A stretch of DNA of 14,857 nt from Candidatus Onthomorpha intestinigallinarum (GCA_019114015.1 DXGG01000200.1:1-14857); one strand, 5' to 3'. Positions 1 to 6,631 are shown, counted from the first letter of the stretch. Notes: generated from the sequence alone by a model not told the origin. Program-made: numbers and translations.

Positions 1-72
1 TCGAATCGTAACAACTACACCCCTTCGGATCGCAACAGCATGCTTGGCTTCCGCCTTGTGTGTCCCAAATAG
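1..72 (+). CDS. C-terminal fragment of an FGE/SUMF1-domain protein (5' end outside window)
   Basis: Frame 1 is open from the left edge to a TAG at 70-72 and encodes 23 residues ending GFRLVCPK. This tip aligns with the end of the kinase-FGE protein at 4628-6547 (NRDNNLGFRLACQ) and, less closely, with the one at 2873-4552. It is therefore the last strand of a formylglycine-generating-enzyme/SUMF1 (C-type-lectin-like) domain. Whether this protein also carries a kinase cannot be seen. At DNA level it shares the 13-mer GGCTTCCGCCTTG with the tip of the last kinase gene but not with the middle one. Most codons upstream of that block are of NNC/NNT form (AAT, AAC, AAC, TAC, ACC, GAT, AAC, AGC), the pattern expected of an adenine-mutagenised variable region. 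Family assignment is fairly sure; the diversification idea is inference. Confidence 0.7.
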   Translation, partial: SNRNNYTPSDRNSMLGFRLVCPK

Positions 73-136
73 TTTGTCCTGTGGAAAAATGCAACAAAAC
101 GGGAGATAAAAATGAAAAGTCGGCAGTTCTGCATGA

Positions 137-202
137 AAAAAGTTGGACTTTTTAGGGTAAAAAGTTAGACTTTTCATGGTAAAAAGTCCAACTTTTTGAG
201 GT
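137..202. repeat. Three tandem 22-bp semi-palindromic repeat units
   Basis: Three units of exactly 22 bp start at 137, 159 and 181. Each has a core of the form AAAAAGT-nnn-ACTTTT(T), with centre TGG, TAG and CCA, followed by a five-base tail ending GGT. The core of the third unit is inverted relative to the first: 137-154 and 180-197 are perfect 18-bp reverse complements. The RNA could fold into one long hairpin or into three small ones. It lies 64 bp downstream of the upstream gene's stop, so it may act as a transcription terminator or be a short interspersed repeat. I know of 23-mer tandem repeats in Porphyromonas MITEs, but relatedness is not established. Confidence 0.85.
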
Positions 203-353
203 GAATGATGACGTTTTACAACTTTCATCTGACGACTTACGACAATGATATAAAGGGAGTTCATTTTTGGCAGGGGGAAACAAACTGACAACCACTAAAG
301 CCCCTGTTTGGTGGATTAAGTCAGGGGGTTGGTGTATCGGCTATTAAAAAGTA

Positions 354-384
354 TTGACAGATAACTGAAACGGATGTAATTTTG
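354..384 (+). promoter_or_regulatory. Bacteroidetes sigma-ABfr-type promoter for the signalling operon
   Basis: TTG at 354-356 serves as the -33 element and TAATTTTG at 377-384 matches the -7 consensus TAnnTTTG. The 20-bp spacing between them is typical. Transcription would start around 390, leaving an A-rich leader of about 25 nt before the ATG at 415. No comparable promoter was seen ahead of the next four genes, so this one probably drives the whole signalling cluster. Confidence 0.65.
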
Positions 385-392
385 TATCCGTT
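369..392. promoter_or_regulatory. Inverted repeat embracing the -7 box (possible operator)
   Basis: AACGGAT (369-375) and ATCCGTT (386-392) are perfect 7-bp inverted arms separated by 10 bp. The -7 box at 377-384 lies wholly inside the spacer. A dimeric regulator bound here would block promoter opening. This is a sequence observation; no cognate regulator is visible in the window. Confidence 0.4.
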
Positions 393-414
393 AATCAATT
401 AAATACATACAAAA

Positions 415-1200
415 ATGAATACAAAAGACGAAGAAACAAGATGGGAAGATGAAAGAATGGCTATGTCAAATGAAGAAGAAAAACAGGCAGGAGCCAATGA
501 GAAAAAATCTTCTACAGCCAAGAAAGTAGCCGGTTTTGCAGCTGCCGGCGCAGCGGGAATTGCTGCAGGAATAGGCCTTTCCTCAATGGCCGAGGCACAC
601 GGCACACAAGTGTCCGACTCGGATGTTCCTCCGGTAAAAGATGAAGCACACCATGCAGGTGATGTGGAGATGGACGGTGATGTGAAGACTGCAACCGTCA
701 GCGACGACATGTCCTTTTCCGAAGCATTCGCCTCTGCAAGAAAGCAGGTAGGAGCAGGAGGAGTGTTTGAGTGGAGAGGCAAGTTGTACAACACCTACTA
801 CAAGGAGGAATGGGACAGCATGAGCCAGCAGGAAAAAGATCAATACATGGCAGAGGCATTGGGCTACAAATCGACAAATACCTCTTCGCAGGAAGTTGAA
901 GTGGAAGGCAAGTTGCAGGAGAACATTGCCGATGGTGCACATGATGTGGAAGCCGTTGTGGATGATAATGGAAATCCGGTGACCATTGCATTTGCAAATG
1001 TAGGCGGACACAATTCCATATTGGTCAACACCGACAGCAACATAGTGATGGATTCACAGGCAACAGACATCTACGAGGGGGCAAGCGTGGATGACACAGA
1101 GGTTGTTGCCATTCCAGAAGGAGACATAAGCGTGGGGGATACTCTTGCCGATACCTCATGCGCGGACAGTATGGACGGTATGGATTCTTTCTGCGTATAG
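415..1200 (+). CDS. Acidic membrane-anchored protein of unknown function, first gene of the kinase/FHA/PP2C cluster
   Basis: I do not recognise a named family for this 261-residue protein. Residues 1-37 are charged and hydrophilic. Residues 38-58 form an Ala/Gly-rich hydrophobic segment preceded by two lysines, compatible with a membrane anchor with N-in topology, or a late signal peptide (AEA-H). The rest is strongly acidic, Asp-rich and ends with two cysteines (C249, C260). The most distinctive part is residues 101-133, including VFEWRGKLYNTYYKEEW, an aromatic-rich block that looks like a conserved motif. The ATG at 415 is chosen because it follows the promoter and an A-rich leader; M15 or M17 are possible but less likely starts. 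It is 12 bp from the FHA gene, so it probably belongs to the same phospho-signalling operon, as a membrane partner or phosphorylation substrate (inference). Confidence 0.8.
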   Translation: MNTKDEETRWEDERMAMSNEEEKQAGANEKKSSTAKKVAGFAAAGAAGIAAGIGLSSMAEAHGTQVSDSDVPPVKDEAHHAGDVEMDGDVKTATVSDDMSFSEAFASARKQVGAGGVFEWRGKLYNTYYKEEWDSMSQQEKDQYMAEALGYKSTNTSSQEVEVEGKLQENIADGAHDVEAVVDDNGNPVTIAFANVGGHNSILVNTDSNIVMDSQATDIYEGASVDDTEVVAIPEGDISVGDTLADTSCADSMDGMDSFCV

Positions 1201-1212
1201 GAGACTAAGGAT

Positions 1213-1755
1213 ATGAGCGGAAAAATCAGAGTGTTCTGTCCGTCCTGCAAGACTATCCTGAAAGTAAGCACGGATTATGAGAGAAACAACACAAGGTTCG
1301 GTTGCCCGTGTTGCGGCTTCAATGCTCCTTTTTCCTCTTATGGGAAAATCAATTTTAAAGATGGAGCACAAAATAAAGTTTCAGATGCCGACGCAACTGA
1401 CGTATTTGAACAAACAACAGACACAACGATAAACACAAAAAACCTTACAGTGCACAAGGGCGTGCTTGTGCGCTGCAGGGACAACAAAACTATTTCCCTG
1501 CCTATGGGTCATGTATCCCTTGGCAGGGAAATGCTCAATCCCGATGATCTGTATATTTCACGCAATCACTCTGCAATGGAAATCATACCTTCGAATGGTC
1601 AGGTCAAACATGTGTATTATGATACGGGTGCAAGAAACCCTACACATATCAACGGAGTAAGGCTCGAACGCGGCATGAAAGCGGTTTTATGCTTCGGGGA
1701 TAAGATAAGGATAGGCAGAACGATGTTTGTCCTGCAAAAGCAATATGACGAATAA
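1213..1755 (+). CDS. Zinc-ribbon plus FHA-domain protein (phosphothreonine reader)
   Basis: This 180-residue cytosolic protein begins with a four-cysteine zinc ribbon (CPSC at 9-12, CPCC at 31-34) similar to MJ0042-type ribbons. A poorly conserved linker rich in Thr and Asp follows (about 55-78). An FHA domain occupies about residues 82-176. FHA hallmarks are intact: GR (104-105) in the SLGRE turn, SRNH (117-120), the asparagine-glycine pair N147-G148, and the closing GDKIRIGRTMFVL strands. FHA domains bind phosphothreonine peptides, so this is the likely reader for the kinases encoded downstream. TT-containing sequence in the linker (TTDTT) could itself be phosphorylated. The gene sits 12 bp after the previous one and 33 bp before the phosphatase, which fits a single operon. 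The binding partner cannot be deduced. Confidence 0.88.
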   Translation: MSGKIRVFCPSCKTILKVSTDYERNNTRFGCPCCGFNAPFSSYGKINFKDGAQNKVSDADATDVFEQTTDTTINTKNLTVHKGVLVRCRDNKTISLPMGHVSLGREMLNPDDLYISRNHSAMEIIPSNGQVKHVYYDTGARNPTHINGVRLERGMKAVLCFGDKIRIGRTMFVLQKQYDE

Positions 1756-1788
1756 ATATAAGCATACAAGAAAAAACAAAGGAATTTT

Positions 1789-2799
1789 ATGAAAGCGGAG
1801 ATAAGAAATGTACTTTCATTCAGCAACATAGGCGAGAGGACCAATCAGGAAGACAGTTGTTACTACGGACAGTTGTCAAACGGGTCTTACAAACCTTATT
1901 TCATATTGTGTGACGGAATGGGTGGGCATGACAACGGGGAGGTGGCGAGTTCGACGGTCTGTGAAGCTCTTTCGACCTACTTCGACAACAATGTGCCGCA
2001 GGAGGATGAAATAAATGAAGACTATTTCAACAATGCATTGGAATATGCCTACGAAAAACTGCATGAAAAAGATACGAACTCTTCCTCAAATAAAATGGGT
2101 ACAACACTCACCTGCGTTTACTTATGCAACCGTGGAGCATGGTGTTTCCATATAGGCGACAGCAGGATTTACCATATACGACCATGCGAATACAACCCGC
2201 AGGAGCATTCCACGGGACTTATGTTCCAAAGTCAGGACCATTCCCTTGTCAACAGCCTGCTTAAAGCAGGAGAACTGACAGAACAGGAAGCATTGACATA
2301 TCCACACAAAAACGTAATAACCAGGGCTATGCAACCCAGGGAGGGCGAACACTCCAAGGCCGACTACCGCCTGGAGAAGGACCTGCAGGAGGGTGACTTC
2401 TTCTTCCTTTGCAGCGACGGGGTATTGGAGCAGCTGGACAATGAGGAACTCTGCAGCATTCTGGCCGACGAAGAAACGGACGATGCCGGCAAGCTATCTG
2501 CAATAGAAGAAGTATGCAAGAGGGGAACAAAAGACAATCACACCTGCATACTCATCTCTTTAGGTCCTGCGCAGAAGCATGCCGACGGCCTGAAGACAAA
2601 GCCGGCGAAAAGCCTGCGCAGAGGCGGCCGCAAAAGACAGCGCAGAAGGTCGCCTGGGAACAGGTTCGACAACATGATGCCGTGGCTTGTCGTTGCGATC
2701 GTTGCGATCCTTTTGTTCCTTGTGCTATGGCTGGACGAGATAAACATATCGGAGGCTGCAGGCAAGGTCTGGGATTGGATAAAGCCGGATGGAAAGTAG
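1789..2799 (+). CDS. Membrane-anchored PP2C-family Ser/Thr protein phosphatase
   Basis: The 336-residue product has an N-terminal PP2C (PPM) catalytic domain, about residues 5-258, that removes phosphate from Ser/Thr using two metal ions. The family motifs are in order: RTNQED (17-22, metal ligand D22), DGMGG (42-46), GTTLT (104-108), GDSRIY (123-128), QDHSLV (149-154), HKNVITRA (173-180), CSDG (208-211, D210) and KDN (248-250, D249). All the expected acidic metal ligands are present, so the enzyme should be active. After a very basic stretch (RRGGRKRQRRR, 277-287) there is one transmembrane helix at about 298-317 and a short tail. The basic stretch keeps the catalytic domain in the cytosol, tethered to the inner membrane. 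Lying between the FHA gene and two kinases, it is the likely eraser of this system. Confidence 0.93.
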   Translation: MKAEIRNVLSFSNIGERTNQEDSCYYGQLSNGSYKPYFILCDGMGGHDNGEVASSTVCEALSTYFDNNVPQEDEINEDYFNNALEYAYEKLHEKDTNSSSNKMGTTLTCVYLCNRGAWCFHIGDSRIYHIRPCEYNPQEHSTGLMFQSQDHSLVNSLLKAGELTEQEALTYPHKNVITRAMQPREGEHSKADYRLEKDLQEGDFFFLCSDGVLEQLDNEELCSILADEETDDAGKLSAIEEVCKRGTKDNHTCILISLGPAQKHADGLKTKPAKSLRRGGRKRQRRRSPGNRFDNMMPWLVVAIVAILLFLVLWLDEINISEAAGKVWDWIKPDGK

Positions 2800-2819
2800 A
2801 AACAGCATGTACGGAGGGG

Positions 2820-2848
2820 AGTTCCTGCGCCGGACTTGCGTTTTTTTT
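2820..2848 (+). terminator. Possible weak intrinsic terminator between phosphatase and kinase genes
   Basis: A short imperfect stem (AGT-T-CC at 2820-2825 with GGACT at 2832-2836, one bulged T) is followed four bases later by eight T residues (2841-2848). The stem is short, so partial termination that lowers kinase expression relative to the phosphatase is the most one can suggest. Confidence 0.3.
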
Positions 2849-2872
2849 AATATCTGAAACAAAACATACATC

Positions 2873-4552
2873 ATGAAAGATATACACAACAGGCAATGGG
2901 GCGAAGACACCGGGACTGCCCTTGACGTGGAAGCCGGAGCGGAGTTGTGCTTCGGAAGATACAAACTGTTGAAAGTACTCGGTCAGGGAGGGTTCGGAAT
3001 AACATACATGGGTTTGCATACCGGCCTGGGAAAGACCGTCGCTATAAAGGAATACTTCCCTAAAGACGTCTTCCGAAGAATGGAGGACGGAACTCAGGTA
3101 AGCTACAGCAACAAGAGCATATCAAGGAAAAACATAGAACGTTTCCTGCGTGAGGCAAGGATTATGGCTAACCTGAAACATGAAAACATCGTAAGCGTGA
3201 CCGACGTATTCGAGGAAAACAACACGGCTTACTATGTCATGGACTATGTGGAGGGACATAGTCTGGAAGACAGAGGACGACTGAATGAGAACGTCGCATT
3301 GAAGTATATACGCCAGGTAGCAGACGCACTCAGATACATACACTCCCAAAACATCCTGCATCTCGACATAAAACCTGCTAACATAATGATTGACGCCTCC
3401 GACAAGGCCGTACTGATAGATTTCGGCATTTCCAAAAACTATGACAAGGAAGGTAACATAGAAAGTTCTACAACCACAGGTTATTCGGCCGGTTACTCAC
3501 CCGTTGAGCAGATGACACCGAGCGGAATTGCGCAGTTCTCCCCAAGTACCGACATTTATGCGTTGGGCGCAACGATATACAAGCTCGCAAGCGGAACGAC
3601 ACCTCCCGTATCTACATTGCTAGCTGACGGAGAAGTGTTGACAAAACCTGCCGACATGTCCGAAAGGCTTTTCGAGGTCATCAGTCACTGCATACAGGTC
3701 AAAAGACGCGACCGCCCACAGTCCATTGACGAATTCTTTGCATTGCTGGACCAAAAACAACAGGCCAACAGTGAACATGAACAGGATACGCAATATATTT
3801 ATGACAACGAACATAATGAAACCTCAACGGAAACTATCTATAATCACAATATATATTACGATACTAAAACAATAGCCGTAAACGGAGTGGCATTCAAGAT
3901 GGTAAAGGTTAAGGGTGGCACATTCCAAATGGGTGCGACTACAGAGCAAGGTAGCGAGGCAGAAAAAGATGAAAAACCCGTTCATACAGTAATATTGTCT
4001 GATTATTACATTGGTCAAACCGAGGTGACACAGGAGTTGTGGCAGGCCGTTATGGGTGACAATCCTGCATTTTTCAAGGGCGACAGTCAACGACCCGTGG
4101 AAAACGTAAGTTGGGAAGATTGTCAGGAGTTTATTCAGAAACTGAACAGACTTACAGGACTTAAGTTTCGTCTTCCTACCGAAGCCGAGTGGGAGTTCGC
4201 CGCAAGAGGCGGAGTTAAAAGTAAGGGGTATAAGTACAGCGGCAGTAATGATGCAGATGCAGTAGCCTGGTATGGTGAAAATAGCGGCTCGAAAACGCAT
4301 CCCGTTGCAACTAAGCAATCCAATGAACTCGGATTATACGACATGAGCGGAAACGTACGGGAATGGTGCTACGATTGGTATGGCCCTTATTCAGGCTCCG
4401 CACAAACAAACCCTAAAGGACCTTCTATCGGTAGTTGTCGTATATTACGTGGAGGTAGTTGGAACAGTATCGCAAGATTTGTACGCTCATACTACCGCAG
4501 TATAACACCTACTAGGCGTAACAATGACTACGGACTTCGACTCGCCATATGA
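2873..4552 (+). CDS. Soluble Ser/Thr protein kinase fused to an FGE/SUMF1 domain
   Basis: The 559-residue protein has a Hanks-type kinase domain (about 30-292): glycine loop GQGGFG (37-42), catalytic K59 in VAIK, alpha-C glutamate E94, HLDIKPAN (163-170) with D165 and N170, DFG (183-185), SPVEQ (209-213) and DIYALG (227-232). The catalytic loop is HLD, not HRD. A polar linker (about 293-335) has no membrane segment. The FGE/SUMF1 domain (about 337-559) shows GGTFQMG, TEVTQELW, RLPTEAEWEFAARGG and GLYDMSGNVREW. In the RGGSW tip region the two active-site cysteines of true formylglycine-generating enzymes are absent (S532 and V537 by my alignment). It is therefore probably a ligand- or protein-binding lectin-like module and not an oxidase. 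The start at 2873 has an A-rich leader. This fusion type is known in Bacteroidetes; targets are unknown. Confidence 0.92.
   Translation: MKDIHNRQWGEDTGTALDVEAGAELCFGRYKLLKVLGQGGFGITYMGLHTGLGKTVAIKEYFPKDVFRRMEDGTQVSYSNKSISRKNIERFLREARIMANLKHENIVSVTDVFEENNTAYYVMDYVEGHSLEDRGRLNENVALKYIRQVADALRYIHSQNILHLDIKPANIMIDASDKAVLIDFGISKNYDKEGNIESSTTTGYSAGYSPVEQMTPSGIAQFSPSTDIYALGATIYKLASGTTPPVSTLLADGEVLTKPADMSERLFEVISHCIQVKRRDRPQSIDEFFALLDQKQQANSEHEQDTQYIYDNEHNETSTETIYNHNIYYDTKTIAVNGVAFKMVKVKGGTFQMGATTEQGSEAEKDEKPVHTVILSDYYIGQTEVTQELWQAVMGDNPAFFKGDSQRPVENVSWEDCQEFIQKLNRLTGLKFRLPTEAEWEFAARGGVKSKGYKYSGSNDADAVAWYGENSGSKTHPVATKQSNELGLYDMSGNVREWCYDWYGPYSGSAQTNPKGPSIGSCRILRGGSWNSIARFVRSYYRSITPTRRNNDYGLRLAI
2924..3742 (+). 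repeat. Kinase-module duplication, copy 1
   Basis: This stretch is a near-identical direct repeat of 4679-5497, at a constant offset of 1755 bp with no net gap. It holds long perfect blocks, for example 53 identical bases from the ATGGGTTTGCATACC block. At protein level I count about 33 differences in roughly 278 residues. Confidence 0.85.
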
Positions 4553-4627
4553 GTTTCATCAATCGGAAATCAATTCCAACTCCAACGCCTTAAACTAAAA
4601 AGGAAAACAACAAAAACAGACGTAAAT

Positions 4628-6547
4628 ATGAAACAAACAGAAGAAACACAACAAACGGACTATATGGATTCTGCCATTGACGTGGAGGCCGGAGCGGAGT
4701 TGTGCTTCGGAAAATACAAACTGTTGAAAGTACTCGGTCAAGGAGGGTTCGGAATAACATATATGGGTTTGCATACCGGCCTGGGAAAGACCGTCGCTAT
4801 AAAGGAATACTTCCCCAAGGACGTCTTCCGAAGAATGGAGGACGGAACTCATGTAAGCTACAGCAACAAGAGCATATCAAGGAAAAACATAGAACGCTTC
4901 CTGCGTGAGGCAAGGACTATGGCCGGACTTAGGCACGACTACATAGTGAGCGTGACCGACGTGTTCGAGGAGAACAACACGGCATATTACGTCATGGACT
5001 ATGTGGAGGGACGCAGTCTGGAAGACAGGGGACGGCTGAATGAGAACGTCGCATTGAAATACGTACGACAGGTGGCAGACGCACTCAGATACATACACTC
5101 CCGAAACATCCTGCACCTCGACATAAAACCTGCCAACATAATGATTGACTCTTCCGACAGGGCGGTGCTTATAGATTTCGGCATATCGAAACACTACGAT
5201 AAGGAGGGTAACATAGAAAGCTCTACAACCACAGGTTATTCGGCCAGTTACTCACCCGTGGAGCAAATGACACCGAGCGGAATTGCGCAGTTTTCCCCAA
5301 GCACCGACATTTATGCTTTGGGCGCAACAATATACAAGATAACAAGCGGAATGACGCCTCCGGTCTCTACATTGCTTGCAGGTGGCGAAGTCCTCACCCG
5401 CCCCGAGGGTATGTCCGAAAGGCTTTTCAAGGTCGTCAGCCGCTGCATGGAGCTGAAAAGATATGACCGCCCACAGTCCGTTGACGAGTTCCTCGTCCTT
5501 TTGGATTCACAGCCCGCAAGCGATGGCAGAGAGCAACAGCATACAAAGCAGGAACATACGCAAACCCTGCACGAGGAAACCATCCGGGAGCAGCCGCGCC
5601 CCGCAAGCCCAAAGCCGCAAAAGAAGAAAAGGAACGTCCCCGCAATAGTTGTCTTCAGCATACTCGGCGCGGCAATTGCTTACCTATTCTTCAGCTACAT
5701 CTTTGTGGCCGGATTCAGAAGCATACTCTGTGCAATAATTGTGACAGTACTTGGAATATATTTATACAATCAATACAGCATTCAACAAAGCATCAAACAA
5801 CATGAGCGAGACAACCAATACAACTACCTGTATTCATCCGAGGTATCAAACGGATTTACCAAGGACGTAGAAGCCATAAGCGTTAACAGTGTTACGTTCG
5901 ACATGATAAGGATCAAGGGCAGCACATTCCGCATGGGCAGCAACAACGGCGAAAGTGACGAAAAGCCCGTTCACAACGTGACCATTTCGGACTACTATAT
6001 AGGAAAGACCGAGGTGACCCAGGAACTGTGGGAGGCAGTAATGGGCAGCAACCCCTCCTATTTCAAAGGTGACGGCCAAAGACCTGTTGAAAGTGTAAGT
6101 TGGGAGGACTGTCATGAGTTCATAAGGAAACTCAATTCCCTTACCGGCAAACATTTCCGCCTGCCCACTGAGGCCGAGTGGGAGTATGCGGCAAGAGGCG
6201 GAAATAGAAGCGAGAGTTACACATACAGCGGAGGAGGCAACATTGATGCGGTCGGCTGGTACAGCGGCAACAGCGGAAATACGACCCATAACGTTGCGAC
6301 AAAGCGTCCGAACGAGTTGGGACTGTACGACATGAGCGGCAACGTATATGAGTGGTGCTACGACTGGAAAGGAAGCTACGACAGCGGCAGCGCGACCAAC
6401 CCCAAAGGCCCGGGTTCTGGTTCGAGGCGAGTCGTTCGCGGTGGCGGTTGGGACTTCTTTGCTGTCAGTTGCCGGGTGTCCTACCGTGACTACAGCTCCC
6501 CGTCCAACCGCGACAACAATCTCGGCTTCCGCCTTGCCTGTCAATGA
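4628..6547 (+). CDS. Membrane-associated Ser/Thr protein kinase fused to an FGE/SUMF1 domain
   Basis: This 639-residue paralogue carries the same kinase as the previous gene, with identical residue numbering: GQGGFG 37-42, K59, E94, HLDIKPAN 163-170, DFG 183-185. After it come a Gln/His-rich linker (about 297-330) and a basic PKPQKKKR stretch. Two adjacent hydrophobic helices follow (about 337-357 and 362-381), which the soluble paralogue lacks. The FGE/SUMF1 domain spans about 415-639 (STFRMGS, TEVTQELWEAVMG, RLPTEAEWEYAARGG, YDMSGNVYEW). With a cytosolic kinase and a two-helix hairpin, the C-terminal domain should also face the cytosol. In the tip (RRVVRGGGW, 601-608) only the second FGE cysteine position is kept (C615); the first is F610. 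The last 40 codons look like a retroelement-diversified variable region. A 75-bp spacer with AAAAGGAAAA precedes the start. It is the last gene of the + strand cluster. Confidence 0.92.
   Translation: MKQTEETQQTDYMDSAIDVEAGAELCFGKYKLLKVLGQGGFGITYMGLHTGLGKTVAIKEYFPKDVFRRMEDGTHVSYSNKSISRKNIERFLREARTMAGLRHDYIVSVTDVFEENNTAYYVMDYVEGRSLEDRGRLNENVALKYVRQVADALRYIHSRNILHLDIKPANIMIDSSDRAVLIDFGISKHYDKEGNIESSTTTGYSASYSPVEQMTPSGIAQFSPSTDIYALGATIYKITSGMTPPVSTLLAGGEVLTRPEGMSERLFKVVSRCMELKRYDRPQSVDEFLVLLDSQPASDGREQQHTKQEHTQTLHEETIREQPRPASPKPQKKKRNVPAIVVFSILGAAIAYLFFSYIFVAGFRSILCAIIVTVLGIYLYNQYSIQQSIKQHERDNQYNYLYSSEVSNGFTKDVEAISVNSVTFDMIRIKGSTFRMGSNNGESDEKPVHNVTISDYYIGKTEVTQELWEAVMGSNPSYFKGDGQRPVESVSWEDCHEFIRKLNSLTGKHFRLPTEAEWEYAARGGNRSESYTYSGGGNIDAVGWYSGNSGNTTHNVATKRPNELGLYDMSGNVYEWCYDWKGSYDSGSATNPKGPGSGSRRVVRGGGWDFFAVSCRVSYRDYSSPSNRDNNLGFRLACQ
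4679..5497 (+). repeat. Kinase-module duplication, copy 2
   Basis: Second copy of the repeat at 2924-3742. Similarity ends abruptly at about residue 293 of both proteins, exactly where the kinase domain ends. The linkers after it are unrelated, and the FGE domains that follow are clearly more diverged than the kinases. This suggests a recent duplication or continuing gene conversion limited to the kinase part. Confidence 0.85.
6424..6547 (+). other. Candidate DGR-type variable region at the 3' end of the kinase-FGE gene
   Basis: The 3' end encodes the RVVRGGGW...GFRLACQ tip, the place where diversity-generating retroelements place their variable region in C-type-lectin-fold proteins. Codons at surface-loop positions are GAC TTC TTT, GTC AGT, GAC TAC AGC, AAC and GAC AAC AAT. 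Every one ends in C or T, as expected if they arose from AAC/AAT template codons by adenine-specific mutagenesis. The conserved positions in between (TGC CGG, TAC CGT, GGC TTC CGC CTT) contain few adenines. No template repeat or reverse transcriptase lies in the window, so this is inference. Confidence 0.35.
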
Positions 6548-6601
6548 TAGCGGCAAGGTGACAAGAAACAGGAGCAAAACTGCGCAAGTCGGGAGCGGCA
6601 G

Positions 6602-6631
6602 AAAAAAAGCGGGCGCCCCAAGGGCACCCGC
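6602..6631 (-). terminator. Intrinsic terminator of ppdK
   Basis: Read on the minus strand, a 10-bp GC-rich stem with one G-U wobble (arms 6622-6631 and 6609-6618, 3-nt loop) is followed by seven T residues (complement of A 6602-6608). It lies 33 bp past the ppdK stop. The plus strand lacks a T-tract here, so it would serve the converging kinase operon poorly. Confidence 0.88.

Larger units (their letters stand above)
73..414. other. Intergenic region with repeats, possible hairpins and a promoter
   Basis: There is no convincing gene in these 342 bases. From left to right they hold three 22-bp repeat units (137-202), a G-rich stretch, and a Bacteroidetes-type promoter (354-384) overlapped by an inverted repeat. 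In the G-rich stretch, CAGGGGG occurs twice (271-277 and 322-328) on either side of CCCCTG (301-306). CCCCTG could pair with either copy, giving two mutually exclusive 6-bp stems. That could be a weak attenuator, but the stems are short and no U-tract follows. Only tiny ORFs are present (18 and 27 codons), and they run through the repeat. Confidence 0.6.

Noticed and set aside
111..289. Tiny ORFs at 111-167 (18 codons) and 206-289 (27 codons) as small genes
   Set aside because: They run through or beside the 22-bp repeats, have no ribosome-binding context and only reflect repeat sequence.
271..328. CAGGGG/CCCCTG alternate hairpins as a riboswitch or attenuator
   Set aside because: Only 6-bp stems, located upstream of the predicted promoter, with no U-tract and no known riboswitch core.
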